Assembly: GCA_965602225.1 (NCBI GenBank)
Contig: CBFCYE010000058.1
Coordinates: 1-10,244, forward strand
DNA length: 10,244 nt
From: Tenderia sp965602225
Lineage (GTDB): Bacteria; Pseudomonadota; Gammaproteobacteria; Tenderiales; Tenderiaceae
Reading direction: 5' to 3'
Below, one piece after another: positions 1-6,708 of this stretch; within the stretch, counting starts at the first letter, position 1, and each line of letters starts with the position of its first letter. A program made the position numbers and the translations under genes. The notes under the pieces are model-generated. The model did not search any database and had not been told where the DNA came from. It worked only from the letters and a program-made list of their open reading frames with translations.

Positions 1-1
1 A

Positions 2-76
2 TCAGAGGCCGATCAGTTGAAAAAACAGGTCAGCAAGCAGGTCAAGCTTGATGGTCTGGTGATGCGTCATCATTAA
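2..76 (+). CDS. C-terminal end of a probable SPOR-domain protein (DedD-like), partial
   Basis: An open frame enters from the left edge and ends at TAA 74-76, leaving 24 residues (ending KQVKLDGLVMRHH). The short K/V-rich strand closing with a few residues after a hydrophobic V-M-R motif resembles the end of a SPOR peptidoglycan-binding domain. The position just before cvpA-purF is where enterobacteria and pseudomonads carry dedD or another SPOR-protein gene. The family call rests mainly on this gene order, because too little protein is visible to prove it. SPOR proteins bind denuded glycan strands at the division septum. The frame itself is clear, since the other frames are interrupted. Confidence 0.5.
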   Translation, partial: SEADQLKKQVSKQVKLDGLVMRHH

Positions 77-90
77 TCGGGATTTGCCTG

Positions 91-131
91 AAGGGTATCT
101 CTAAAAATAGTGCATTTTTAGAGATACCCTT
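91..131. repeat. Perfect 18-bp inverted repeat, 5-nt loop
   Basis: AAGGGTATCTCTAAAAAT (91-108) is the exact reverse complement of 114-131, separated by AGTGC (109-113). It lies 14 bases after the stop of the upstream gene. No T-run follows it on either strand, so it is not a canonical intrinsic terminator, although a strong RNA hairpin here could still stabilise the 3' end of the upstream mRNA or help end transcription. It could equally be a binding site for a dimeric protein or a small repeat element. The arms are visible directly; the function is unknown. Confidence 0.85.
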
Positions 132-141
132 GAGAGTCTTG

Positions 142-170
142 TTCAGGAATGGCCTCGGGTCTGTTAAAAT
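142..170 (+). promoter_or_regulatory. Weak candidate promoter for cvpA-purF
   Basis: TTCAGG (142-147) and TAAAAT (165-170) are separated by 17 bases, giving a good -10 match and a poor -35. The remaining leader to the cvpA start is about 75 bases. No convincing PurR operator accompanies it. Confidence 0.25.
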
Positions 171-252
171 TCCGGCCTCAGGATTGTCAGCTTCTAATGA
201 CTCTCTTTGGGCCACTATTTAACCAGGTTGAAACGGTAGACGTTGTTATCAA

Positions 253-762
253 ATGAGCGGTATTGATTACGCCATCCTGGCTGTTATTGTTATTTCTGCG
301 CTGATTGGTATCTGGCGTGGTTTTGTCCGTGAGGCCCTGTCACTGTTGATTTGGGTGATGGCTTTCTGGTTCGCCTATAGTTGGTCGCAAAACCTGGCTT
401 TTATGTTGGTGGATTTTATTGTCGACCCAGGGCTGCGTTTGATTGTGACCTTCGTAACGCTGTTCCTATCAGTGCATATCGTCGGTTTTGTTGTTTCAAG
501 ATTGTTGTCAGCACTGATTAAGTCAGTGGGCTTGAAAGGTGTTGATCGGGTTGCCGGTGCCGGTTTTGGTTTGGTGCGTGGAATTATTGCCATTGCTGCT
601 GTGGTATTGGTCGCTGAGATGACGCCGATAATTCAGGAAGTGATGTGGCAGCAGTCATATATGGTGTCTGTGTTTAAGGATGCGCTGGAGTGGATTCAAC
701 TTCATTATTCATTTGACGAAGTTGGTAACGCGTTCGTTGCGACAGGGTATGAGTTGTTCTAA
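253..762 (+). CDS. cvpA: CvpA family inner-membrane protein
   Basis: This 169-residue hydrophobic protein has the characteristic CvpA opening (IDYAILAVIVISALIGIWRG, then FVREALSL). It shows about four membrane segments: roughly residues 5-22, 28-45, 58-80 and 100-120. Family members are about 160-170 residues long. CvpA is required for colicin V export in E. coli and has been linked to envelope and bile-salt resistance; its molecular activity is not settled. A stop codon lies in frame just upstream (229-231), so ATG 253 is the only reasonable start, although its Shine-Dalgarno is poor. It ends 13 bases before the purF ATG, so the two genes are almost certainly cotranscribed, as in many gammaproteobacteria. 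The identification is secure. Confidence 0.94.
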   Translation: MSGIDYAILAVIVISALIGIWRGFVREALSLLIWVMAFWFAYSWSQNLAFMLVDFIVDPGLRLIVTFVTLFLSVHIVGFVVSRLLSALIKSVGLKGVDRVAGAGFGLVRGIIAIAAVVLVAEMTPIIQEVMWQQSYMVSVFKDALEWIQLHYSFDEVGNAFVATGYELF

Positions 763-775
763 AGAGGTTTTCTCT

Positions 776-2284
776 ATGTGTGGTGTGATCGGAATTGTTG
801 GTAAGAGTAATGTCAATCAGGATCTTTATGACGGTCTGACTGTGCTGCAACACCGCGGTCAGGATGCTGCGGGCATCGTCACCTGCGATGGCGGCAAACT
901 CTATTTGCGCAAAGACAACGGCCTGGTGCGCGACGTCTTTGATACCGAACACATGCTTAATCTACACGGCAATATGGGGGTAGGGCATGTGCGTTATCCT
1001 ACGGCCGGTTGTTCGTCCTCTGCCGAGGCCCAGCCGTTCTACGTTAACTCACCTTATGGTATTTCTCTGGCCCATAACGGCAACCTGACCAATGCCGATA
1101 AGCTAAAGCAGGAACTTTATGAAGAAGACCTGCGCCACATGAACACCGACTCTGATTCAGAAGTGCTGCTCAATGTCTTTGCCCATGAACTGCAAAGCAT
1201 GGGAAAGCTCAGAATTGATCATGACGATGTTTTCAAGGCCGTTGCCGCGACACATAAACGTTGTCGTGGTGCCTATGCGGTGGTGGCCATGATTACCGGC
1301 TATGGCATTGTTGCCTTCCGTGACCCTAACGGCATTCGTCCGATTGTTTACGGCAAGCGTGAAACAAAACTGGGCACTGAATATATGGTTGCCTCTGAAA
1401 GTGTGGCGTTAGATGCACAGGGCTTTGATCTGATCGCTGACCTGAAGCCGGGTGAAGCAGTCTTTATAGATCTGGATGGCACGCTAGAGTTACGCCAGTG
1501 TGCTGAAAACTCCAAGTATTCCACCTGTATTTTTGAATATGTCTATCTGGCTCGACCTGATTCCACCATTGATGATGTGCAGGTCTACAAGGCTCGTCTG
1601 CGTATGGGTGAGTCGCTGGCGCAAAAGATTAAACGTGAGTGGGCTGACCAGGACATCGATGTCGTCATACCCATTCCAGACACGTCTCGTACCTCAGCTT
1701 TGCAGCTGGCTAATGAACTAGGTGTGTTGTATCGCGAAGGTTTTATCAAAAATCGTTACATCGGTCGTACCTTTATCATGCCGGGCCAGACTCAGCGCAA
1801 GAAATCGGTGCGCCAGAAACTGAATGCCATAGACCTTGAATTCAAGGACAAAAATGTCCTGTTGGTGGATGACTCCATTGTTCGCGGCACAACTTCGCAG
1901 CAGATTATTCAGATGGCCCGCGATGCCGGTGCCAAAAAAGTCTATTTCGCTTCAGCGGCCCCCGCTATTCGCCACGCCAATGTCTATGGTATCGACATGC
2001 CGGCCAAGGATGAGTTGATTGCCTATGGTCGTACTGATGATGAGGTCGCCGAGGTGATTGGTGCCGATAAGGTGATCTATCAGAACCTGGATGATTTGAT
2101 GCAAGCAGTGCGCAAACGTAATCCACAGCTGGTAGATTTTGACACCTCAGTGTTTGATGGCCGCTATGTCACTGGCGATGTCGATGATGCCTATTTTACT
2201 AATGTCGAACAGCTGCGTAATGATTCGGCCAAGGCAAAACGGGGTGGTAAAAATGCAGACATTATTGGTCTGCATAACAGTTAA
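776..2284 (+). CDS. purF: Amidophosphoribosyltransferase
   Basis: PurF catalyses the committed step of de novo purine synthesis: PRPP plus glutamine gives 5-phosphoribosylamine. I start the gene at ATG 776, not at the longer upstream frame. This exposes Met-Cys-Gly-Val at the N-terminus (Cys2 becomes the Ntn-hydrolase nucleophile after Met removal), leaves a good AAAGAGG Shine-Dalgarno at 761-767, and avoids overlapping cvpA. The length is 502 residues; E. coli PurF has 505. The glutaminase half shows QHRGQDAAGI, RYPTAG and the oxyanion motif HNGNL. The phosphoribosyltransferase half has the PRPP-binding loop LLVDDSIVRGTTS, with the acidic pair at residues 365-366. The enzyme is cytosolic and is normally feedback-inhibited by purine nucleotides. 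No frameshift or missing catalytic residue is seen. Confidence 0.98.
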   Translation: MCGVIGIVGKSNVNQDLYDGLTVLQHRGQDAAGIVTCDGGKLYLRKDNGLVRDVFDTEHMLNLHGNMGVGHVRYPTAGCSSSAEAQPFYVNSPYGISLAHNGNLTNADKLKQELYEEDLRHMNTDSDSEVLLNVFAHELQSMGKLRIDHDDVFKAVAATHKRCRGAYAVVAMITGYGIVAFRDPNGIRPIVYGKRETKLGTEYMVASESVALDAQGFDLIADLKPGEAVFIDLDGTLELRQCAENSKYSTCIFEYVYLARPDSTIDDVQVYKARLRMGESLAQKIKREWADQDIDVVIPIPDTSRTSALQLANELGVLYREGFIKNRYIGRTFIMPGQTQRKKSVRQKLNAIDLEFKDKNVLLVDDSIVRGTTSQQIIQMARDAGAKKVYFASAAPAIRHANVYGIDMPAKDELIAYGRTDDEVAEVIGADKVIYQNLDDLMQAVRKRNPQLVDFDTSVFDGRYVTGDVDDAYFTNVEQLRNDSAKAKRGGKNADIIGLHNS

Positions 2285-2339
2285 ACATTAAGTAAGGCTA
2301 TACATTCTAAGTGGCTAAACTAGGAGGTTTTACTTTTAG

Positions 2340-2393
2340 TTGGTGCTTGTTAATTCAGGGCTAGAGGAATGGTTAGAACGAATTCAGGAATGA
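2340..2393 (+). other. Candidate 17-codon leader ORF translationally coupled to the TPR gene
   Basis: A near-perfect Shine-Dalgarno TAGGAGGT (2321-2328) has no annotated start at a normal distance. Eleven bases downstream, TTG 2340 opens a 17-codon frame (LVLVNSGLEEWLERIQE). Its TGA (2391-2393) overlaps an in-frame ATG of the following gene (2390-2392) as ATGA, the classic coupling arrangement. A short peptide could therefore deliver ribosomes to ATG 2390. The spacing is somewhat long and the frame is short, so this may be coincidence. Confidence 0.25.
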
Positions 2394-4057
2394 GCAAAGG
2401 CCTGTCATCGTCCAGATCTAAAAAGCGGGCGGAGAAGCTGTTCAAGAAGCAGCGCCTGCCCGAGGCAAAACAGGCCTATCAGGAGGTCTGCCAACTTGAT
2501 CCGTCAGATCATTCAGCCTGGTTAAACCTGGGCGCCATTGCCGGCATGATGGGTGATCATCAGACCGCAGAACAAGCCTGGCAACAGGCACTGTCGTTTC
2601 GCCCCGGCCTATCACAGGCCCATCACAACCTCGGCAAACTCTATTCGGCCTCGGGTCGTTGGAGCGAAGCCAGTCAGCACTATTCTGCCTATATTGATAG
2701 CAATCCCCGTGATGTAGATGCCTTGGCCAAGCTGGCTTTGGTGTTGGAGGGGCGCGGTAATCTTAATGAAGCCGAGCAGCGTTATCGTGAGCTGCTCCGA
2801 TTGCAGCCGGATCATGGCCCCGCCTGTGTCGGCCTGGGGCGGATACTGTCTAGCCAGGGGCGTAGTGATGCAATTCGTTTTATAGATAAGGCCCTGATGA
2901 GCCATCCGGGACTGGCCGTGGCTCATTTCGAGAAGAGCCAGTGGCTGCGCCATGAGAAACAGTACCGCAATGCTGAACGTGCCTTGCAACGTTTCTTTCA
3001 ATTGGCACCGCAAGAGCAGGAAACCTATTATTTAAGTCGTGCCACGCTCTACGCTGAGCAGGAGTTATATGATCAGGCGTTGCAGTGTTACGACGCTGCG
3101 CTCAAAACGCATCCCCGCTCACCTCAGGTGCATTGGGGGCGGGCCTTGACTCTGTTGTCACTCGGACGCTACCAGGAGGGTTGGCGTGAATTTGAGTGGC
3201 GTCGAGGTTTCCCCGACTGGCGCAAACAGATGGCGGCCTATGTTGATCTGGAACCCCAATGGCGCGGAGAGCCCCTGACAGGCAAACATATTCTGGTCTA
3301 CGCCGAACAGGGTTATGGCGATACGCTGCAGTTTTGTCGCTATCTGCCGCAACTGGTGGCGTTGGGTGCCAGCGTTGAGTTTCATTGTCCCGAACCCCTG
3401 CTTGAGCTGATGCGGCACAACTACCCCGATGTTGAGGTGAAGCTGCAAAGCAGGGATAAGAGGCCGGCTATGCCCTTTGATTATTGTCTGCCGGTGATGA
3501 GCCTGGCAGGTTGTTTGGATGCCAATCTGGACGGCGCTGCAGCAGCTGTGCCTTACCTCAAGAGTGACGTCCAACCTATTAACCACTGGCGCAGGCAATT
3601 GGCTGGCGAGGCATTAAAGGTCGGCCTGGTATGGAGTGGTTCGGGCCATAATCCGCTCGATCGGCGCCGTTCGATTGCATTGCAAGCCTTTGCGCCACTG
3701 TTGGAATTGCCGGGTATCCGTATGTTTAGCCTGCAAAAGGGGGCTGCACCTGATGAGCTACAACAGGTTGCGGCGCTAGTGGATCTTGGAGAACAGATCC
3801 AGAGCTTTGCCGATACCGCCGCCATCATTGCCAACCTCGATCTGGTGATAACTGTCGATACCGCAGTGGCCCACCTTGCTGCTGCCATGGGGCGGCCAGT
3901 CTGGGTCTTGACCTATGCCGGGCCGGACTGGCGCTGGTCTCCGCAACATGATGGCACTGTCTGGTATCCGGGGGTTAAGCTGTTTCGCCAGGCGGTGGGA
4001 GAGTCCTGGCAAGCTGTGCTTAAACAGATGGCGGCGGAGTTAACCAAGCGCGTTTGA
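2369..4057 (+). CDS. TPR-repeat protein with C-terminal GT9/heptosyltransferase-like glycosyltransferase domain
   Basis: The protein has 562 residues from ATG 2369, or 555 from ATG 2390. Residues about 16-290 hold seven to eight tetratricopeptide repeats, with 34-residue spacing and the usual W/L-G-A-P pattern (for example AWLNLGAIAG...A..P at 50-83). From about residue 306 a GT-B-like domain follows: ILVYAEQGYGDTLQFCRYLP, then VGLVWSGSGHN (about 419-429), then VDTAVAHLAAAMGRPVW (about 496-512) and APDWRW-like GPDWRW. This order is that of TPR-containing glycosyltransferases related to family 9, which probably transfer a sugar to protein or surface glycan; the substrate is unknown. The start is uncertain: ATG 2369 has AGGG at 2357-2360, while ATG 2390 overlaps the stop of a possible leader ORF with a strong Shine-Dalgarno. 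It lies 84 bases after purF and may share its transcript. Confidence 0.85.
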   Translation: MVRTNSGMSKGLSSSRSKKRAEKLFKKQRLPEAKQAYQEVCQLDPSDHSAWLNLGAIAGMMGDHQTAEQAWQQALSFRPGLSQAHHNLGKLYSASGRWSEASQHYSAYIDSNPRDVDALAKLALVLEGRGNLNEAEQRYRELLRLQPDHGPACVGLGRILSSQGRSDAIRFIDKALMSHPGLAVAHFEKSQWLRHEKQYRNAERALQRFFQLAPQEQETYYLSRATLYAEQELYDQALQCYDAALKTHPRSPQVHWGRALTLLSLGRYQEGWREFEWRRGFPDWRKQMAAYVDLEPQWRGEPLTGKHILVYAEQGYGDTLQFCRYLPQLVALGASVEFHCPEPLLELMRHNYPDVEVKLQSRDKRPAMPFDYCLPVMSLAGCLDANLDGAAAAVPYLKSDVQPINHWRRQLAGEALKVGLVWSGSGHNPLDRRRSIALQAFAPLLELPGIRMFSLQKGAAPDELQQVAALVDLGEQIQSFADTAAIIANLDLVITVDTAVAHLAAAMGRPVWVLTYAGPDWRWSPQHDGTVWYPGVKLFRQAVGESWQAVLKQMAAELTKRV

Positions 4058-4092
4058 GTATCGGTGTGTGGTTTGTCATTTGAAGACAGGCG

Positions 4093-4121
4093 TTGACAGG
4101 GCCGGGACTATTTTTTACCCT
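4093..4121 (+). promoter_or_regulatory. Promoter of the metZ leader
   Basis: A consensus -35 TTGACA (4093-4098) is followed after exactly 17 bases by TACCCT (4116-4121). The latter keeps the three most conserved -10 positions (T, A and final T) but is otherwise weak. Transcription would begin near 4128, immediately before the first stem of the riboswitch-like element, which supports the assignment. Confidence 0.5.
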
Positions 4122-4131
4122 GCCAAGGGTG

Positions 4132-4190
4132 TTGTGCGCCGATTTGAGTTCAGCTTGCGGGCGCGTAAAAAATACTGCTAAAGAGAGAGG
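4132..4190 (+). promoter_or_regulatory. SAM-II-like riboswitch aptamer in the metZ leader
   Basis: GCGCC (4136-4140) pairs perfectly with GGCGC (4160-4164) as P1. It can be extended by wobble and A-T pairs to 4132/4168. Between and after the arms come blocks in the order I remember for SAM-II aptamers upstream of alphaproteobacterial metA/metX/metZ genes: GATTTG (4141-4146), CTTGC (4154-4158) just before the 3' P1 arm, a TAAA (4166-4169), and GCTAAAG (4177-4183). Spacing from the 3' P1 arm to GCTAAA matches the remembered consensus. Two points support the call: the gene controlled makes homocysteine, the precursor of methionine and SAM, and an expression platform follows. The weak point is the pseudoknot helix P2, for which I find only CAG/CTG (4151-4153/4175-4177) or a mismatched alternative. 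SAM-V, which shares the fold, is an alternative class. Confidence 0.65.
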
Positions 4191-4229
4191 TGATAAGCCT
4201 GCTTTAGCAATTGCTGAGCGGGTTTTTTT
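4176..4229 (+). terminator. Intrinsic terminator of the metZ leader with competing antiterminator
   Basis: The terminator stem runs 4198-4208 against 4213-4222, with loop AATT (4209-4212), ten pairs (two G-T) and one bulged T. Seven Ts follow immediately (4223-4229). It ends 32 bases before the metZ start. The competing fold pairs TGCTAAAG (4176-4183) with CTTTAGCA (4202-4209), eight perfect pairs, extended across a small internal loop by AGG/CCT (4188-4190/4198-4200). The upstream strand of this antiterminator is the 3' end of the SAM-II-like aptamer, so ligand binding would free the terminator. It could also simply end readthrough from the upstream gene, whose stop is 140 bases before it. 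Confidence 0.8.
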
Positions 4230-4230
4230 G

Positions 4231-4250
4231 TGTCCGTAAAAAAGCGGACA
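4231..4250 (+). other. Small hairpin abutting the metZ Shine-Dalgarno
   Basis: TGTCCG (4231-4236) and CGGACA (4245-4250) are perfect complements around an A-rich loop, and the final A is the first base of the AGGAG Shine-Dalgarno (4250-4254). It may keep the ribosome site exposed or modulate initiation after readthrough of the terminator. No direct proof of function is visible. Confidence 0.3.
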
Positions 4251-4261
4251 GGAGTAGGGCA

Positions 4262-5440
4262 ATGAATAACGAATTCGACGAATATAATTTTGACACCCTG
4301 GCGGTCAGAGCCGGGCATGTACGTACTGGCGAGTCGGAACAATCCGAACCGATTTTTCCCACCTCCAGTTATGTCTTTGGCAGTGCTGCCGAAGCGGCGG
4401 CACGCTTTTCTGGTGAAGAGCCGGGTAATATCTATTCCCGCTTTACCAATCCCACCGTGCGTACCTTTGAACAGCGTCTGGCGGCCTTGGAGGGTGGTGA
4501 GTGTTGCGTTGCTACCTCGTCTGGTATGTCAGCCATCCTCTCCACCTTTATGGCCTTGCTGCAAAGTGGTGACCACATCGTTTCATCACGGGCCATCTTT
4601 GGCACCACCACGGTGTTGGTGAACAACTACATGGCCAAGTTTGGTGTCGAGACCAGTTTTGTCGATCTGGTGGATCTGAACGCCTGGCGTGCTGCCATCA
4701 AGCCCAATACCAAGCTGTTGTTTATGGAGACACCATCTAACCCGTTGACCGAAGTGGCAGACATCCGGGCGCTGGCCGACCTGGCGCATCAACACGGCGC
4801 CCTGCTGGTGGTGGATAACTGTTTCTGTACCCCGGCGTTACAACGGCCGTTGGAACTGGGTGCCGACATTATCATTCACTCCGCCACCAAATATCTGGAT
4901 GGCCAGGGCCGTTGCGTTGGTGGTGCCGTGGTTGGCAAAGCCGATGTGGTGGGCACGGATGTTTTGGGTTTTCTGCGCACCTGTGGTCCGACCATGAGCC
5001 CGTTCAATGCCTGGGTCTTTCTCAAGGGCCTGGAAACCCTGCGTCTGCGGATGGAGGCCCATTGCCGCAATGCCCAGATCCTGGCGGAATGGTTGGAGGC
5101 CCAGCCAGCAGTGACGCGGGTCAACTATCCCGGTTTGAAATCACATCCTCAGCATGAACTAGCGGCTGAACAACAAAAGGGGTTTGGCGGGGTGTTGTCG
5201 TTTGAAGTGGCTGGCGGCAAAGAGGCGGCCTGGAAGATGATTGATGCAACACGGATGATCTCCATCACTGCCAACCTAGGTGATACCAAGTCGACTATTA
5301 CCCATCCGGCCACTACCACCCACGGTCGCTTGACGCCTGAGCAACGTGCTGATGCCGGCATCAGTGACAGCCTGATTCGTATCGCTGTTGGTCTGGAAGA
5401 TATCGAAGATATCAAGGCAGATTTTCAGCGAGGCCTGTAA
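4262..5440 (+). CDS. metZ: O-succinylhomoserine sulfhydrylase
   Basis: MetZ is a PLP enzyme of the Cys/Met-metabolism (gamma-synthase) family. It makes homocysteine directly from O-succinylhomoserine and sulfide, bypassing cystathionine. ATG 4262 has an AGGAG Shine-Dalgarno at 4250-4254 with 7-base spacing; the longer upstream frame would read through the leader terminator and is rejected. The product is 392 residues. Visible features are YSRFTNPT (58-65), SSGMSAI (86-92), the PLP-ring contact Asp in VVDNCFCTP (Asp185), and Schiff-base Lys210 in HSATKYLDGQGR. The DGQGR sequence after the lysine is typical of MetZ, whereas MetB/MetC usually have an NGHSD-type sequence. The C-terminus shows ITHPATTTHGRL and IRIAVGLEDIEDI, as expected. 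The leader suggests repression by SAM. A glycerate kinase follows 21 bases later. Confidence 0.95.
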   Translation: MNNEFDEYNFDTLAVRAGHVRTGESEQSEPIFPTSSYVFGSAAEAAARFSGEEPGNIYSRFTNPTVRTFEQRLAALEGGECCVATSSGMSAILSTFMALLQSGDHIVSSRAIFGTTTVLVNNYMAKFGVETSFVDLVDLNAWRAAIKPNTKLLFMETPSNPLTEVADIRALADLAHQHGALLVVDNCFCTPALQRPLELGADIIIHSATKYLDGQGRCVGGAVVGKADVVGTDVLGFLRTCGPTMSPFNAWVFLKGLETLRLRMEAHCRNAQILAEWLEAQPAVTRVNYPGLKSHPQHELAAEQQKGFGGVLSFEVAGGKEAAWKMIDATRMISITANLGDTKSTITHPATTTHGRLTPEQRADAGISDSLIRIAVGLEDIEDIKADFQRGL

Positions 5441-5461
5441 CAAGGCTGGCGGCCAACAGCG

Positions 5462-6685
5462 GTGTCACTGCGCAATCATCTAATGCAGGTTTATCAAGCC
5501 GCGCTTGATGCGGTGGATGGTCGTGCTTGTGTCAGGCGGGCGCTGGAGCAGTCACAGCGGTTGCAAGATAAGGTCTACGTGATTGCCATCGGCAAGGCCG
5601 CTGCGGCAATGATGCATGGTGTAAAAGATGTCTTGGCCGGTCGCTTGCAACAGGGGCTGTTGATTACCAAGACGGGCCATACCGATCTTTTTCCTGACCA
5701 CATCAAACAGCTTGAGGCAGGTCATCCCTGGCCGACACAGGCCAGTCTGAATGCCGGCGATGAGCTGTTGGGATTTATTCAGTCAACGCCGACAGATGCC
5801 CAGTTATTGTTTCTGATCTCTGGTGGTGCCTCCAGTCTGGTTGAAGTCCTGCCTGAAGGTATAAGTCTTGAAGAACTGCATCAGGTGAATGACTGGCTGC
5901 TCGGCAGTGGCCTCGATATTCATGCAATGAACTATGTGCGCAAGGCTATTTCGTTGATTAAAGGCGGGCGCTTGGCGCAGCGGCTTGATGGCCGTCCAAC
6001 ACAGTTGTTGTTGATCTCCGATGTGCCCGGTGATGACCCGGCCACGATTGGATCGGGCCTGCTGGTTCCGGAAATCCTATTGGAAACCGAGGCACCGCTT
6101 GAGCTGCCAGAGTGGGTTGAGGCTTTGATGCAAAAAGCCAGTCCAGCCCCGCAAGATGGTGACGCCTGTTTTGAAAATATCGAGCTAGAGATTGTCGCCA
6201 CGCTGAGTGATGCCAAACATGCCGCCGCTGAAAAAGGTCGTGCTCTGGGTTATGAGGTTTATGAACATGCTGCCGTGTTGGCTGGTGATGCGGTATTGGT
6301 AGGACCGCAACTGGCCAACGAGTTACTGGCCGGGCCAGAGGTAATGCATATCTGGGGTGGCGAGACTAGTGTTCGTTTGCCTGAGAATCCAGGCCGGGGC
6401 GGGCGTAATCAACATCTGGCCCTGGCGGCGGCGGTAGAACTTGCTGGTGAAGATGATCTTGCCTTTCTGGCAGCAGGCACGGACGGCACCGATGGCCCGA
6501 CAGATGATGCTGGCGCCGTGGTGGATGGAGGCACGGTTGCGCGTGGTGTGGCGGAAGGTTTTGAGCCGCGACAGGCATTGTTGAATGCCGATGCTGGTAG
6601 CTTTCTTGAGGCTAGTGGTGATTTGATTCAGACCGGGCCGACCGGGACCAATGTGATGGATTTGATGTTGGGAATCAAACTGTAG
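5462..6685 (+). CDS. gckA: Glycerate 2-kinase, MOFRL/GckA-TtuD family
   Basis: This is a protein of 407 residues from a GTG start at 5462, with GGCGG at 5448-5452. The alternative ATG at 5483 would remove part of the conserved N-terminal helix (RNHLMQVYQAALDAV), so GTG is preferred. The N-terminal DUF4147 domain shows IGKAAAAM (about 42-49) and LISGGASSL (118-126). HAMNYVRKAISLIKGGRLA follows. The C-terminal MOFRL domain carries WGGETSVRL, GRNQHLALA and the hallmark GTDGTDGPTDDAGAVVDG (from residue 339). Enzymes of this family phosphorylate D-glycerate to 2-phosphoglycerate; some were first named hydroxypyruvate reductases (ttuD). It acts in the cytosol in serine-cycle, glycolate or tartrate salvage routes. 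The 21-base gap after metZ suggests cotranscription, which would place it behind the SAM-responsive leader. Confidence 0.9.
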   Translation: MSLRNHLMQVYQAALDAVDGRACVRRALEQSQRLQDKVYVIAIGKAAAAMMHGVKDVLAGRLQQGLLITKTGHTDLFPDHIKQLEAGHPWPTQASLNAGDELLGFIQSTPTDAQLLFLISGGASSLVEVLPEGISLEELHQVNDWLLGSGLDIHAMNYVRKAISLIKGGRLAQRLDGRPTQLLLISDVPGDDPATIGSGLLVPEILLETEAPLELPEWVEALMQKASPAPQDGDACFENIELEIVATLSDAKHAAAEKGRALGYEVYEHAAVLAGDAVLVGPQLANELLAGPEVMHIWGGETSVRLPENPGRGGRNQHLALAAAVELAGEDDLAFLAAGTDGTDGPTDDAGAVVDGGTVARGVAEGFEPRQALLNADAGSFLEASGDLIQTGPTGTNVMDLMLGIKL

Positions 6686-6708
6686 ATGCGCTGTTTAATT
6701 GAACAGCA

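Noticed and set aside
231..252. Possible PurR operator before cvpA (around GGTAGACGTTGTTATC)
   Set aside because: It matches the 16-base PurR consensus at only about half of its positions, not including the outer arms, and it sits over the start region without a convincing promoter relation.
680..775. Longer purF start at ATG 680
   Set aside because: It would overlap the cvpA frame by 83 bases and bury the catalytic Cys that must become N-terminal; ATG 776 has a good Shine-Dalgarno.
4144..4172. Second promoter-like pair (TTGAGT with an A-rich -10) before metZ
   Set aside because: It lies inside the riboswitch-like aptamer and the match is poor; the TTGACA element upstream explains the leader better.
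4211..4261. Longer metZ start at ATG 4211
   Set aside because: The extension is encoded by the terminator loop and T-run of the leader, and no family member has such an N-terminus.
3158..4262. Several minus-strand open frames of 64-146 residues across the TPR and metZ genes
   Set aside because: They are antisense shadows of conserved coding frames, have no recognisable domains and no ribosome sites.
6690..6707. Hairpin GCTGTT/AACAGC in the convergent gap as a terminator
   Set aside because: Six pairs with no T-run on either strand; too weak to call in the 23-base gap between two stops.
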